Source: Panorpa germanica
Taxonomy: Eukaryota > Arthropoda > Insecta > Mecoptera > Panorpidae
Reading direction: 5' to 3'
Assembly: GCA_963678705.1 (NCBI GenBank)
Contig: OY783205.1
Location: 10,230,001 to 10,294,000 of the forward strand
DNA length: 64,000 bases
The notes below the pieces were generated by a model. That model was not told the origin of the DNA. It saw only the letters and a list, made by a program, of their open reading frames with translations, and ran no database searches. Within the stretch, counting starts at the first letter, position 1; each line of letters begins with the position of its first letter. Position numbers and translations under genes: made by a program. Below are positions 10,707 through 21,715 of the stretch, piece after piece.

Positions 10707-11953
10707 TTTTGGCCACTATTCGATCAAGATGTAACATAGCTTTGGCGTTAGCATCATCTGGAATTGCGGCGACTCTTCTAGATGGCGGTCGTACTGCACA
10801 TTCTGCGCTTAAATTGCCACTCAATTTAAACACAATTGATACTCCAACATGCAATATTTCCCGATCCAGTGCAATGGGAAAATTGTTGATGCAATGCAAC
10901 CTCATTGTTTGGGATGAGTGCACAATGGCACATAAGAAATCACTTGAAGCACTTAACTTCACACTGAAGGATCTTCGGCGAAATAACAACATCTTTGGCG
11001 GCTTGATGATATTGTTGGCAGGCGATTTCAGGCAGACGTTGCCAGTAATTCCCCGTGGAACGCCTGCACATGAATTGAATGCTTGCCTGAAGGCATCACC
11101 TTTATGGAATAACGTAAAAACATTATCGCTAACCACTAATATGAGAGTTCAACTTCAAAACGATCAAAGTGCTGCACAATTTTCCAAACAATTGTTAGCT
11201 GTTGGAAATGGAAAAGTCCCAGTTGATGCGACATCTGGATTAATTACTCTTACAAACGACTTTTGCCGATTTGTAGACTCTCAATTAGCTCTTATTGAAA
11301 ATGTTTTCCCAAACATTAGTGAGAATTATCAGAATTATGCTTGGTTAAGTCAACGAGCAATTCTTGCCGCAAAGAATAATGATGTACACGCACTGAATTT
11401 CACCATTCAATCAAAAATTGCTGGCGATTTGGTGACATACAAATCCGTTGATTCCATAACAAATCCCGATGATGTAGTAAATTATCCAACGGAGTTTTTG
11501 AACTCTCTGGAGTTACCAGGATTTCCACCACATAACTTGCAACTCAAAGTTGGTACAGTTATTATGATATTGCGTAATTTGAATCCACCGCGACTTTGCA
11601 ACGGTACTCGACTTTCGATAAAAACACTTATGCCGAATTTGATTGAGGCAACCATTATTAACGGAAAGTACGCAGGTGAAAATGTATGTATTCCTCGAAT
11701 ACCAATGATTCCGACTGATCTTCCGTTTGACTTCAAACGATTGCAATTTCCAGTTCGCCTTGCGTTCGCAATGACAATTAACAAGTCGCAAGGCCAATCG
11801 CTTAGTGTTTGCGGGATAAATTTAGAAAATCATTGTTTTTCACATGGGCAGTTATACGTTGCGTGTTCACGAGTTGGGAAACCATCCGCTTTGTTTGTGT
11901 TAACGTCAGACCAAAAAACAAAAAATGTGGTTTACCAAAGAGCACTTCAATGA
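10631..11953 (+). pseudogene. Helitron RepHel, PIF1-like SF1B helicase part
   Basis: 440 codons from GTG 10631 to TGA 11953. The helicase motifs are intact: Walker A APGGTGKT (residues 13-20), IVWDECTMAHK (Walker B), LLAGDFRQTLPVIPRGT, and the C-terminal INKSQGQSL and YVACSRV blocks. The helicase unwinds donor DNA during rolling-circle transposition. There is no natural start at 10631; this is the C-terminal half of RepHel, separated from Rep by a one-base frameshift. The corresponding C-terminal part also survives in the deleted Helitron at 49620-51200. Confidence 0.88.
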
Positions 11954-12175
11954 AACGGATAATTTGCGGACACGTATAACGCTTCGATTCAGTATTTACT
12001 TTGGATTCACTTTCATTTACTTAGAGAAGTTCAACTAAATAACACTAATCGAAATGAATTCATTACTGTTGTGAAATGAAATAAAATTTTTCCTTTTCAA
12101 ATATAAAACAAAAAAAAAATTTTCTTCATCTTTTAATCACCAAACGAAATGTTACATAAAACGAAGCCATCTGAT

Positions 12176-12193
12176 GGCGAAACGGAGTTCGCC
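12176..12193 (+). other. Helitron 3' subterminal hairpin, copy 1
   Basis: GGCGAAACGGAGTTCGCC can form a 6-bp stem (GGCGAA/TTCGCC). Helitrons normally end about 10 bases after such a hairpin with CTRR. The related element at 49620-51200 does so (GGGTTTGCTAG), whereas here the same site reads GGGTTTAATAG and transposition evidently did not stop. Confidence 0.8.
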
Positions 12194-12204
12194 GGGTTTA
12201 ATAG

Positions 12205-12273
12205 TTTCTTTTAAAAATGGACTGGAAAGTTATTAAGCACTCGGGAATCGAACCCAAGCACTACATATTCTAG
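12205..12273 (+). other. 69-bp 3' extension beyond the standard Helitron end, with tRNA-like B box
   Basis: DNA between the degenerate terminus AATAG (12200-12204) and the functional CTAG (12270-12273). On the minus strand it contains GGGTTCGATTCCCG (12242-12255), an excellent tRNA/SINE B-box and T-stem match. This is best read as host flank captured by terminus bypass. The identical extension is present in copy 2. Confidence 0.7.
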
Positions 12274-12325
12274 TATATATATATATATATCATGATATAT
12301 ATACGAGTATATATATATGTGCGCT
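12274..12325. repeat. TA-rich microsatellite, right flank of Helitron copy 1
   Basis: Interrupted TA repeats with a CATGATATATATACGAG interlude; probably the other half of the tract at 5530-5610, split by the foldback element and the Helitron. Confidence 0.75.
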
Positions 12326-13611
12326 GAAGGTCCATCTCACTGTGTTTAGACCTTTAATATTGCGAATATTTAAAAAATAAGGCTATGTATTGGAAGATAA
12401 CCTTATACATATACTACTGGCACATTCTAAAAGAAATTAAGACTAGCTAATAATCCTATTTATTAGATTACCCATTGGTAGTATGTATTATTGTCACTCT
12501 TCATAAAACGAAAACGCAACATTTTATACAACTACAGCTGACATACATATGCAAATTACCCGCTAATTATCAGCACCAGCAGTGAATCTGGACTAGAGTC
12601 AGCAGCAGGTCAGTACTTTCATTTTCTGCAGAACAAAGTGTTTGTTGTTCGTCGAGTAGTGGTGTAAATCCCGTTTATTATTTTGCTGACAATTTAGATT
12701 TAACCATATTGATCAATATACTCGTACATGTTTACAACCAATATACTTAACAATTTACAATTATACTTATTGACTCTTACTCAATACAAACAATTTTAAA
12801 ATAGACTGGTATAAGTTTATAAAATATTTTCCTTTGGTTACTTGTAGAGAATAAAATCTAAAATCTCACTTGTTTTCTAGTACCGAAAATTGCGGAATTT
12901 AAAGCCCCTAATTCCATGATCTTCGATATTACTGAATTTATAAAATTTCATGTATTTAAAAATATTAATCTCCAATAAGTACGGGTCGATGTTGAAATTG
13001 AATAAAACAAGTTGTGTGTGAGGTATTAACTAAAATATTGCCATTATTCATGGAATATGATATCGTTCAAATGTCCGCCGCGGCTTTGGCACGAATCCGA
13101 AGTACAATCTTCAATAACTCTGTCCTGATTGACCAGTTGTTTGACCTTTAATTTTTGTACTGAATAATGAACAGCGCCTCGTTCTTAAGGTGCCTTTTCT
13201 AATTCATGTGATATTGGGACATGTGGTAAAAATATTAATTGGAATTTTCCAGTTTTTCCAATATAGCTTTTTCCAGAGAAAATTACAGGGATGTAGAAAG
13301 TCTTAGAAATACGAAGTACGAAGAATTAAAAAAAAATTGTATATAAGATTTTGTTGTATATAAGATATGGTTTTTATGGGTTTACCATGTTAAATTGGAA
13401 CATTACAAACATTATAATAGTAAGAATAATAAAATAAAATTAATATATAAGAACTACCTCATATGACAACTGAATTGCAAATTTTCAATTTTTATATTTC
13501 CACAAATCATTCACCTTAATAAATGTATAAATCATATTCAATTAGCTAAAATGGAACTTCGTTGTTTATGGACAACCCTTTTATTGTACATGTTTTAACT
13601 GGTTATATATA
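12326..13611. other. non-coding DNA, no recognised feature
   Basis: AT-rich. The only splice-like string is AGCAGCAG followed by GTCAGT at about 12602-12615; the preceding frame has no start codon, so it is not called as an exon. Confidence 0.4.
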
Positions 13612-13774
13612 CGAGGCGTGTTTTTTAAGTAAGTACCGTTTTGGAGTTAAAAAAAGACGTGCAAAGATATCGCAATAATTTTATTTTTACATGAAAGCCT
13701 GCACCTTAATCTACTTTTCTACAGCCATTACAGTCTGATTCTTCATTGTATACGTTGTTTACTGAGTGTTTAAG

Positions 13775-13930
13775 ATGCCTCCGACAATCGTGAGTCCCGC
13801 CGATTGTGAAGTACGGGCTGTTATACGATTTCTTAGTGCTAAAGGCGTAAAACCGATCGATAATTATCGTGAGATCTGTGAAGTTTACGGACAAAACATT
13901 ATGAGTGATGGAATGGACAACTGTGCATGA
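13775..13930 (+). pseudogene. mariner transposase, N-terminal fragment
   Basis: ATG 13775 starts MPPTIVSPADCEVRAVIRF, the N-terminal DNA-binding region of a mariner transposase, and remains recognisable to about YREICEVYGQNIMSDGM. It then leaves the family sequence and stops at TGA 13930. The DDD catalytic core is absent. A C-terminal piece (YEEGIQKLVPRYDKCLNI) resumes near 14008 and stops at TAG 14082. Confidence 0.85.
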
Positions 13931-14007
13931 ACTCACAAATGTGCATGATGAAAAAAGTCAAAACAGTTGTGATACAGTGGTTAACAAGTTAGGCGGCAGA
14001 ATTTTAT

Positions 14008-14082
14008 GAGGAGGGTATTCAAAAACTGGTGCCACGTTATGACAAGTGCCTCAATATTCACGGAAATTATGTAGAAAAGTAG
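14008..14082 (+). pseudogene. mariner transposase, C-terminal fragment
   Basis: In-frame remnant EFYEEGIQKLVPRYDKCLN ending GNYVEK and TAG at 14080-14082, immediately before the right inverted repeat. This is the usual mariner C-terminus. Confidence 0.75.
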
Positions 14083-14181
14083 ATTAAGGTACAGGCTTTC
14101 ATGTAAAAATAAAATTATTGCGATATCTTTGCACGTCTTTTTTTAATTCCAAAACGGTACTCACTTAAAAAACACGCCTCG

Positions 14182-15833
14182 TACTAACATATTTCTAATT
14201 TCGATGTCGGATTGGCAGCACGGTTACTCGCACCTCGAGGTTACCACGTTCCTAGCTACATTCAGCAACCTGTGCAATGTACAGCAACAGACTGGTCTGG
14301 TTGATAGATAATAAGAACAAGTCAGCTGAGGGTGAGCGACTTTTATTTAAAAGCAAAAAAATAATTATAAAGAGTAACAAATTGTTGTGCCAGACGGCTA
14401 ACAAATACAAACCACTCTCATTTTATTAGATCAAAAAATTACGACATGAAACAAATTTATTGAAAGAAACACAAACGCCAACACGAACAGATGTTGAAGT
14501 AGTGTGACGTCACTGACTTGGACATGAACTAGATTCGAAGAGTGAGCTTCATGAATTATTGTATTGAGATTAAGTAATCTAATGGCGCGTTCAAATTAAT
14601 ATTATAAATTGTTTTCAAAAAGAGTTAATTTTTTTCTGTTAGTAAATCACAAAATGTAATGGGGTGGTCAGAAAGTCATTTCGGTTTTGTATTGTAAAAT
14701 AAAATGTACTTTTTTTTTTACAAAGAATTAAACTTTAAGTTTTTTAAATGATTATAAACCGATGTGCTTTTACCGTCCTGGAAAACATGCAAAATGATTA
14801 TTTTATCCAACTATGTAATACTTATAAAAGCAATGGCATTTTTAGGATTATAATACTTTCTAGAAGATGGATTCGATAACAATATAAACGTGTCATCATT
14901 TAAACAACATAATACATAATCCCTACTGTTACTGCTAGTATCTCTACTGCTGACCTTTTATTGATTCAATGCTTTAGAAATGGCTTGTAGAGAAACACAT
15001 TTTATTTCAAATACTATTATAAATAAGTTTTAAAATTTCGTTCTATAGAAACTTATTCCAACGTAATTGATTGCATTGAAACCATCCCATCCCTAGATGG
15101 AAGAAATTTTTTTTAATTAACCGTCCGTGCGAACACTATATTTTTCGAGTCGTGGTGTGTACACTGGGTTGCTGAGGAACCAGTTGACTGTTTCGAGCTT
15201 TTTAAGCTTACAAAAAATCTGAAAAAATCTGCATTACTTCTTGAAGTGTCTACTACATTGTCCAGAAGTTGCCAAAGTCCAAAGTTTAAAACCGTTGTTA
15301 ACAAAAATTGGGAAATAGTCAAAAAACGCGTAAAAAACAAAATATTGTTAAAAAATACGTAACTTTATAACAAACAAAAATTAATAAAAACGGTTGTAGG
15401 CTTTTTTACCTTAAACTATAAGTTTTCGAAAGAATAAAGTGTTTTTGGCTTGGGTTTCAAAAAGTTGAATTATTTGTGAACCTGAAACTGGGGAATATTC
15501 TACGGATTCAGGCATATCATAATAAACAAAACGGTGATTATTCAGCACAAAATAAGTTTTTATTGTTGGAAATGCAAAAGTCATGAAATAATAATTTGAT
15601 TTATATAATAGTAAAGAGAATTTACGGTGCACAACAGGGACAAAAGTGGTTACGATGATTACCGTAAGCTGGTGCCCCGTGCGATAAACAAGAATAAACT
15701 GTTTTACTGTTTTCCTTCCAAGTGCAAAGAGAAAATTGTTTTCGCTTTTCTAGTTTACTCGTTGAATGGTACACCATCTTAAAAAACTTATTGTAGTAAA
15801 AAGATGAACTAATAAAAGAAAATCTATATAACA
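14182..15833. other. non-coding DNA with a possible mariner-end remnant
   Basis: Nothing coding is recognised. GGTGGTCAGAAAGTCATTTC near 14662 resembles an outer end of an irritans-type mariner, but no partner repeat or transposase follows. The ORFs at 15113-15834 on the minus strand have no recognised similarity. Confidence 0.35.
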
Positions 15834-16151
15834 CTAGCTGTCCCGGCCACGCGTTGCTGTGTCTAACGTTTTTGTCATATTACATTACATAGCGCCATCG
15901 ATTGAATATTTACTCAATCTAGTCAACAGATGTCGCCATCTTTTAAAATCGTTTGGAGCTAACAGATAATTAATAGACAAATAATTTGCAATAAGATAAT
16001 ATTGCAATCATAAATTGAGATGTAAGCTATCCTATCTTTCCAGTTGGATCAAACTGCACACGGTGTACAAATTTGATTAAAATCGGTTAAGTAGTTTAGG
16101 AGTCCATCGCGGACGAACAACGTGACACGTAATTTATATATAATAAGAAGA
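15834..16151 (-). mobile_element. non-autonomous Helitron (318 bp)
   Basis: On the minus strand the element starts TCTTCTTATTATATATAAAT (after A) and ends GGCCGGGACAGCTAG at 15834, followed by T: the Helitron TC...CTAG structure with A/T insertion site. It includes the widespread block GTTAAGTAGTTTAGGAGTCC (+ strand near 16087). No coding sequence. Confidence 0.75.
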
Positions 16152-17590
16152 TTGTATATAAATCTAAGAAATAATATATTAAATTACATAAAACATTTAT
16201 TTTAACCATGAAAAAACTGTAAAACAACGGGAAAAGCAAAAAAAAGTGCATTTACTAGCATTTGAAAATACTAACGTCGTTTGTACATTGACCCTTTTTA
16301 GGAACAGAGGAAAGTTTCACTGGCTCGTCTTTGCCGGTAAACTGTCTGGTTCGGACGCTGCTGGAACCTTAAGTCCCTACCACTACCTAGATTTTTTAGC
16401 GGGCATAGGTGAAGCGCTCTCTGTACTCATGAGAGAGAAATAGGAGTTTGAAATTTCAACTGTTCCTTAAAAGACCCAGTAAACACACACAGATTTAAGA
16501 AGTGACGCTGAAAATAACTATATTATGTCTATGTACGCTTGTACGTATGTAAAATACGCTTGTACTACTAATGGTGGCTTTATACGACCAAATACCATAC
16601 TACCTCCGCAATACTGCAAATTTATCAAAAAAAAAATTTAATTTTTCCATTTTCAAAAGTCAAAAAAAAGTAACAGGATAGGTTCATTGTCCTTGATAAT
16701 CTCTGTGAGGACTAATAAGAAAAAACCAAACAAAATGCATGCAAAAAAAATTGTATATATAAGTGTGTTTCGGAATTTAGCGCCCACATGAATTATTTTC
16801 CGCCTGGGGCAAATACCCTGGTTTGCATCCGCTTAATTCCGAGACACAGGTTCAATTAACATTCACTTTTCTTAAACAAACTATCTTATCTGAGTCAGAA
16901 TCTGAATCGTTTTATACAATTGAAGTAAATATATTCGCCTGGAGACTCGAATGCACTAAGCGTGAAAAATACTAAAACCTTACGACGTTCGACAACTGCG
17001 TAACCAGGCGTACTACTATGTCAGGAACGGCGCTTAAAGAAATGGTCTATGTTTCGGAAAGAGAAAATAAATTCCTACAAAATGAAATAATCCTAAACTT
17101 AGAGCCGGTTATGTAATTAGCTACTAGCATTTATTAATAGCGGTTACTCTTCTATTTGTGTCTCATTTTTATACAAAACACCTCCAATAGTTTTCTATGG
17201 CGGCCAAGTACGGCGGCGTGAAGTACGAGTACAATTATGTGTTTCATCACTTGTATTATATAATAATAATAAATACAATAATGGATAATAATTTACGAGA
17301 TTACTTACATCAGCGATATAAAATTAACTCTTAGGAAACAGTGTTAGGTTGGTAGACTTGCTGATTACAGTTGTTTGTTTATTAACATTCAGCAATAAAT
17401 GCTCCGATGTTTGAGTGGAGTGTATTGGAGTTGTTTCGCATTACTACACTTTATTACAAAAGGAAACTTCTACTATTTTTTCCTTCTCAACGATCCGCTC
17501 TTCATGATATCGTAAACACAAAGAGGGCTTCATAATATTGTCTATCGTAGAAATACTGAGATTTCTTGTTTGACACAAAAAACATATATA
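16152..17590. other. non-coding DNA, unassigned
   Basis: A less AT-rich patch (16290-16440) holds an open frame following CCCTTTTTAG, but the translation is not recognised and no splice donor or start context supports it. The rest is AT-rich DNA without features. Confidence 0.35.
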
Positions 17591-17769
17591 TCACATGGGC
17601 TGAAAAGTCCCGGGCCTAACACATAGATGGCGCTAGTTTTATTGCAGTCACCTTTTTTTCAGTTAATACTAGCCTTCAAAAGACAGCTGTTAAAATTTCA
17701 TGATATTCTATTCAGTAGTTTGTGAGTTATTGTGCTAAGAGTGACGCTACTTTTGTTATTTTCAAAACA

Positions 17770-17868
17770 ATGGATCAAAAACAATTTCGTGTTTTAATTT
17801 TACACTGCTTCTTGATGGGAAAAAATACCGTCCAAGCGAAGCAATGGCTTGAAAAGTGTTATGGGGAC
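17770..17868 (+). pseudogene. mariner transposase, N-terminal fragment
   Basis: ATG 17770 starts MDQKQFRVLILHCFLMGKN and runs to EKCYGDS, the first about 33 residues of a mellifera-subfamily mariner transposase. At 17868 the sequence enters the inverted middle part, and the apparent ORF continuation to 17988 is antisense reading. Confidence 0.85.
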
Positions 17869-18337
17869 TCCCAAAATACCGAGGCCATAACCTTTCCAGC
17901 CGATTGTTGTGTTTTCGGGCGCTTTGGACGAGGTTCACCAGTTGCTGTCCACTCAGATGACGATCGTTTTGATTCCGGAGTGAAGTGATGGATCCATGTT
18001 TCATCCATTGTCACATATCGACGCAAAAATTCCGGTTTGTTACGTTTAAACATGGCCAAACACTGCTCAGAATCATCAACACGTTCTCGTTTTTGGTCAA
18101 CAGTAAGCAAACGCGGCACCCACTTTGAACAGAGCTTTCTCATAGTCTTTACGATGTCAGCTAACTCACGCAACTTCACTTTTCGATCATTTAAAACGAT
18201 TTTGTGGATTTTTTTTATGTTTTCTGGTGTTACCGCCTTATTTGGACGTCCACTGCGTTCTGCATCATTGGTGTCTCTACGACCACGTTTGAAGTCAGCA
18301 AACCAACGTTTTATTGTTGTTTCTGATTTTGAATCCT
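17862..18337 (-). pseudogene. mariner transposase, inverted central fragment
   Basis: Reading the minus strand from 18337: a KRWFADFKRGRRDTNDAERS block (linker after the first DNA-binding motif), NDRKVKLRELADIV, then a short internal deletion, RKLCSKWVPRLLTVDQK, and the catalytic stretch RRYVTMDETWIHHFTPES with the first Asp of the DD(34)D triad, ending VMASVFWESP. The C-terminal third with the remaining catalytic residues is absent. It cannot encode an active transposase. Confidence 0.85.
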
Positions 18338-18424
18338 ATCACCTACGATTTCCGGCCGTATTGGCAATATTTGTAATGTGGCGTCATATATGTGGGCTAA
18401 ACCGTGCTCATATATGTACATAAT

Positions 18425-18560
18425 CAATTTAATTTAATAACTACAAACCCAGGAAATATAACTCTAGTCTGCGGATCGAATTCGTAGGTACAGCAATCTA
18501 GCGTCAAGCATTAATGCTCTCGCCCACTGTGTCCTCTAGTCTGAATTGGAAATTGTATTA
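18425..18560 (-). mobile_element. tRNA-derived SINE fragment
   Basis: On the minus strand, CACAGTGGGCGAGAGCATTA is followed by GAATTCGATCC (B-box-like) and AGTTATATTTCCTGG. The same order is found in the SINE at 32689-33165, in the other orientation. The 3' part and tail are missing, and the boundaries are approximate. Confidence 0.6.
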
Positions 18561-21173
18561 TTTTAAAAGTAGTAGATGAAAAAATGTTGCGCAAGCACGA
18601 TGTACATGTTGGCAGCGGCGCTATTATGACTTTTTTTCCTTAGGGTGTATAATGTGTAAGCGAGAATCACTTACGCATGTAGTATAAGAGAAAACGAGAT
18701 AAATATATGAGAGATTATCTAAGATAGGAAGAGATTATTCACTTTGTTTTAGCGATTGTCTCCGTTTCTTCAATATGAACATATGGTGTTGTCTCCTTAT
18801 TTGGCAAACAAAACAAATTGTTTTACGAATGTTCTAAGTGTACGCTTTTGTATATGATCCAAAATTTGTCTTCATGTATCTCTTTGCAAGACATATTTAT
18901 CTGTCAGTTGTATCTTCGGTTGCGGCCACCCTTAGTTACACTCTCACCATGCTAAGTGTCAATTCCGAGAAAAAAATGTTAGTAGGGGGACGTTCGTCAT
19001 CGAACCATACATTTCGGGTAGCCAGTATTTTTTTTCAATATTTCAAGGAGTCAAACAGTGATTTTGATCTGGATTTAAATTTGAATATTCGGAATGGAAA
19101 ATGTCCCATAATAAGTTCTAAATAAGGTTTTAATTACTATTTTACTGTAGTAATATAGCAGTACAGTGGGCTCATACAGTAAATGGGAACGGCTTTCATT
19201 TAAAAATTTAAATTTAAATGCAAGTTGGATCTGTATACACGACGGAACAAAAAAAAATTTTGCCTTCTCGGTTGGTCTGTCTTTTACGATGGATTTCCCA
19301 CACTAATAACAATAGACTTTAGAATAATGTAACTTTATCAACACACGAAATTCACATTTTCCATTGATTTGAAAATTACAAAAGTAGCGTCACTAAATCC
19401 ACTGTTACTCGTAAACTAACGGTGGTAATGTCATGAAATTTTGACACGTGTTGTTTGAAGAAGGTTGGTACTATTTAAAAATCTTATTGTCAATCGGGCG
19501 CCATCTATATGTCATCTTACGAACTTATTAACTAATGTAATGTAAACTTCTTTCAAGTCTTTATTTTAATTTTTTTTATTTAGCTAATATTTAATTAATT
19601 CTAAAATATTTGTTCAGATAATATATGAAGAATAAAAACTCAAGAAGTTATTTAAATACAATATTTAAAAAAATGATGTTTCACAGATTTCTATAAACAA
19701 ACTGCTTGGTATTCTAAACTTTGCTAAGTTTTTTATAACATAGATGTTAAATATTCAGGATGTTTATACGTACATCATCATTGTTTATAATTTACAGCAA
19801 CCATAACCTAAAAACACTGTCGGATATTACATAGCTTACGTAATACCAACACTTGAACAAAGAAAAACAAAATGATGAAAAGTAACAATGAATAAAATAA
19901 AGTGTAAAAAGAATACCACTGTGAAATAATAAGATTCGGGCAGAAGAGGATCGTGGGGTTTGAAGCGGTATGACTCAACACTTTAGCACATTTAACGAAT
20001 CTATCAGCAATTGTCTTACAAAATACTTCAATATGATTTGTGTGAAATTTGAGGTTAACTCTAACTTCAAGTTAAAACACGATTTTGGTGGTTTGATTGA
20101 AGTGGGTCATACAGACACTCTGCAAGTATTAAATATTTGCACGATTTGTATTTCGTAATATAATAAATAATAATAAGCTCGGGTATACTATCGAATGCGA
20201 TGAACTCACCGGGTAAACTACCAAATTATTTACTAAACATTTACATAGCTGTTACATTTAGATGTAATTTACATAATGGCTCATTCACAGAGCTGGCAAA
20301 GGAAAGGTCAAAGTGACCCTTTTAATGGGATTTTGATTCGTTTTACACATGAAAATTATTGCGATTTCTAAACTCAGTTTAGAAATTAACAAAAGCGTTC
20401 TTAATATTAATGTGATAAAGTTTTTAACATCTTCGAGCATATTTAATTTATATTTGAACTTAGTTTTCTTTGTTCACTTTTTGTGTTTTTATCATCTTTG
20501 TTAATTTTGATAACCCGTCAATCCAACTCTGATTTCGATGATTTTGTTTTAAGTATTGATAATTTAAAATATTAAAATCTTTACTAGCCAACATTTAACG
20601 CTCTAATTAGTAAATTAGTAAAAACTTTAAAAAAATTAAGTATATACCCTTCTCGTTTGTTCTCATGCTATGGATACATAAGTACTTCTCATTCACTCAT
20701 TTATAGTTACCAACATTTAACATTAAAATGATATGAAAAAAAAATTGTTTTATTTTTATTTTAATGTCAAAATTTTTAAAGAAATAATGTGCTTTTAACG
20801 CATTATGTTAATACGTTATTAATACATAATTTTAATTCAAAAGAAAATTGGTTTTTATGTGTAAATATTGCAGAATATAAAAATGAAATATATCCATCCA
20901 TCCATTCCCGCAGAATGGGACTTCTAAATTTTTTTGTTAAAAAGGTTGGAAATAAAATGCAATGAATAATACAATTTGCAAAATAAGAAGCAAAAGGCAC
21001 TTATACTACTGAATTTTCTTAGAATGAAACTTATGATATCTATTACTTTCTCAATTTATTATACAATAGTGTAATTAGAAGATTATTTTATAAGTTGGTG
21101 ACTTAAAAATATTTTCTTTTTATATTCAATTTATTTTGTTACATACTTTCTTTTTACCTCGGTACACATATTG
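18561..21173. other. non-coding DNA
   Basis: 2.6 kb of AT-rich DNA upstream of the first visible centrocortin-like exon. No coding exons, RNA genes or bounded elements were recognised. Confidence 0.4.
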
Positions 21174-21181
21174 GTGCTCTA

Positions 21182-21377
21182 CAGACCCGGATTTGAAGGA
21201 GAGCAGGCGGAGCTACTGCACTGAAGCCTCCACAATATAGGGGCCCCCACATAGTGATAAAAGCAATACATTTTTGAAAGACTTGACGGAAAAGAACTGT
21301 TCCTTTTATTCGGAAAATAATTAGGGGCCTCCGCTCTTTCATTGCCCAGGGCCTTCACACCTTTAATTTCGGCACTG
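21182..21377. mobile_element. hAT-type MITE (196 bp) with perfect 8-bp TSD
   Basis: The element runs from CAGACCCGGATTTGAAGG to its imperfect inverse CCTTTAATTTCGGCACTG (13 of 18 positions match). It is flanked by identical 8-bp direct repeats GTGCTCTA at 21174-21181 and 21378-21385, as made by hAT transposases. It is GC-richer than its surroundings. It lies 138 bp before the exon at 21516. Confidence 0.85.
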
Positions 21378-21466
21378 GTGCTCTAGTATAATTTGTCCAA
21401 CTCCTCAAGTCATTGGTTTCAGCAATGTAACTATTTGGTTATCTTGGGAATTTGTTACAGTCGTAA

Positions 21467-21661
<195 letters not shown>

Positions 21662-21715
21662 TAATAATACTTATATTAGGTCTCAGGTGTATTTTATTTT
21701 AATTTTTTTAAATCT

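Larger units (their letters stand above)
6866..12273 (+). mobile_element. Helitron, full-length copy 1 (5408 bp)
   Basis: The element begins TCTACTATATAAAAATAAG at 6866 and ends TATTCTAG at 12273, inserted between A (6865) and T (12274) with no target duplication, as expected for Helitrons. It encodes a RepHel protein (HUH-type Rep plus PIF1-like helicase) from 7414 to 11953. A GC-rich hairpin (12176-12193) marks the usual 3' subterminal structure, but the element continues 69 bp past the expected end. A copy of identical length lies at 22579-27986 with different flanks, so these are separate insertions rather than one segmental duplication. The gene is interrupted (two TGA codons and one frameshift), so this copy probably depends on another source for mobilisation. 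Confidence 0.93.
13612..14181 (+). mobile_element. internally deleted mariner element (570 bp)
   Basis: Terminal inverted repeats begin CGAGGCGTGTTTTTTAAGT at 13612 and end with the inverse at 14181, flanked on both sides by TA (13610-13611 and 14182-14183), the mariner target duplication. The TIR similarity extends about 110 bp inward (GACGTGCAAAGATATCGC on both sides). Between them lie the first about 47 codons and the last about 35 codons of a mariner transposase; the catalytic middle is missing. It is a MITE-like derivative that could be mobilised only in trans. Confidence 0.92.
17591..18340. mobile_element. rearranged mariner element with internal inversion
   Basis: The left end TCACATGGGCTGAAAAGTCC follows TA repeats and resembles a mellifera-type mariner TIR. 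The transposase N-terminus is on the + strand (17770-17868) while its middle, including the helix-turn-helix and catalytic region, is on the minus strand (about 18337 to 17862). No clear right TIR was found. The breakpoint sits at GGGGACTCCC (17863-17872), a near-palindrome shared by both halves. Confidence 0.8.

Noticed and set aside
10510-11136. 208-residue minus-strand ORF inside the Helitron helicase
   Set aside because: Antisense shadow of the helicase; duplicated only because the Helitron is duplicated.
12242-12255. A functional tRNA gene at the GGGTTCGATTCCCG motif
   Set aside because: Only a B box and part of a T stem are present; no acceptor stem, D arm or anticodon arm. The same holds for the copy in Helitron 2.
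12560-12615. A first exon ending AGCAGCAG before GTCAGT that could splice to 21516
   Set aside because: The required frame gives STSSESGLESAA but meets a stop upstream with no ATG and no conserved CDR2 N-terminal residues.
16246-16443. 65-codon ORF after CCCTTTTTAG
   Set aside because: No recognisable similarity, no donor and no neighbouring exons; left as unassigned.
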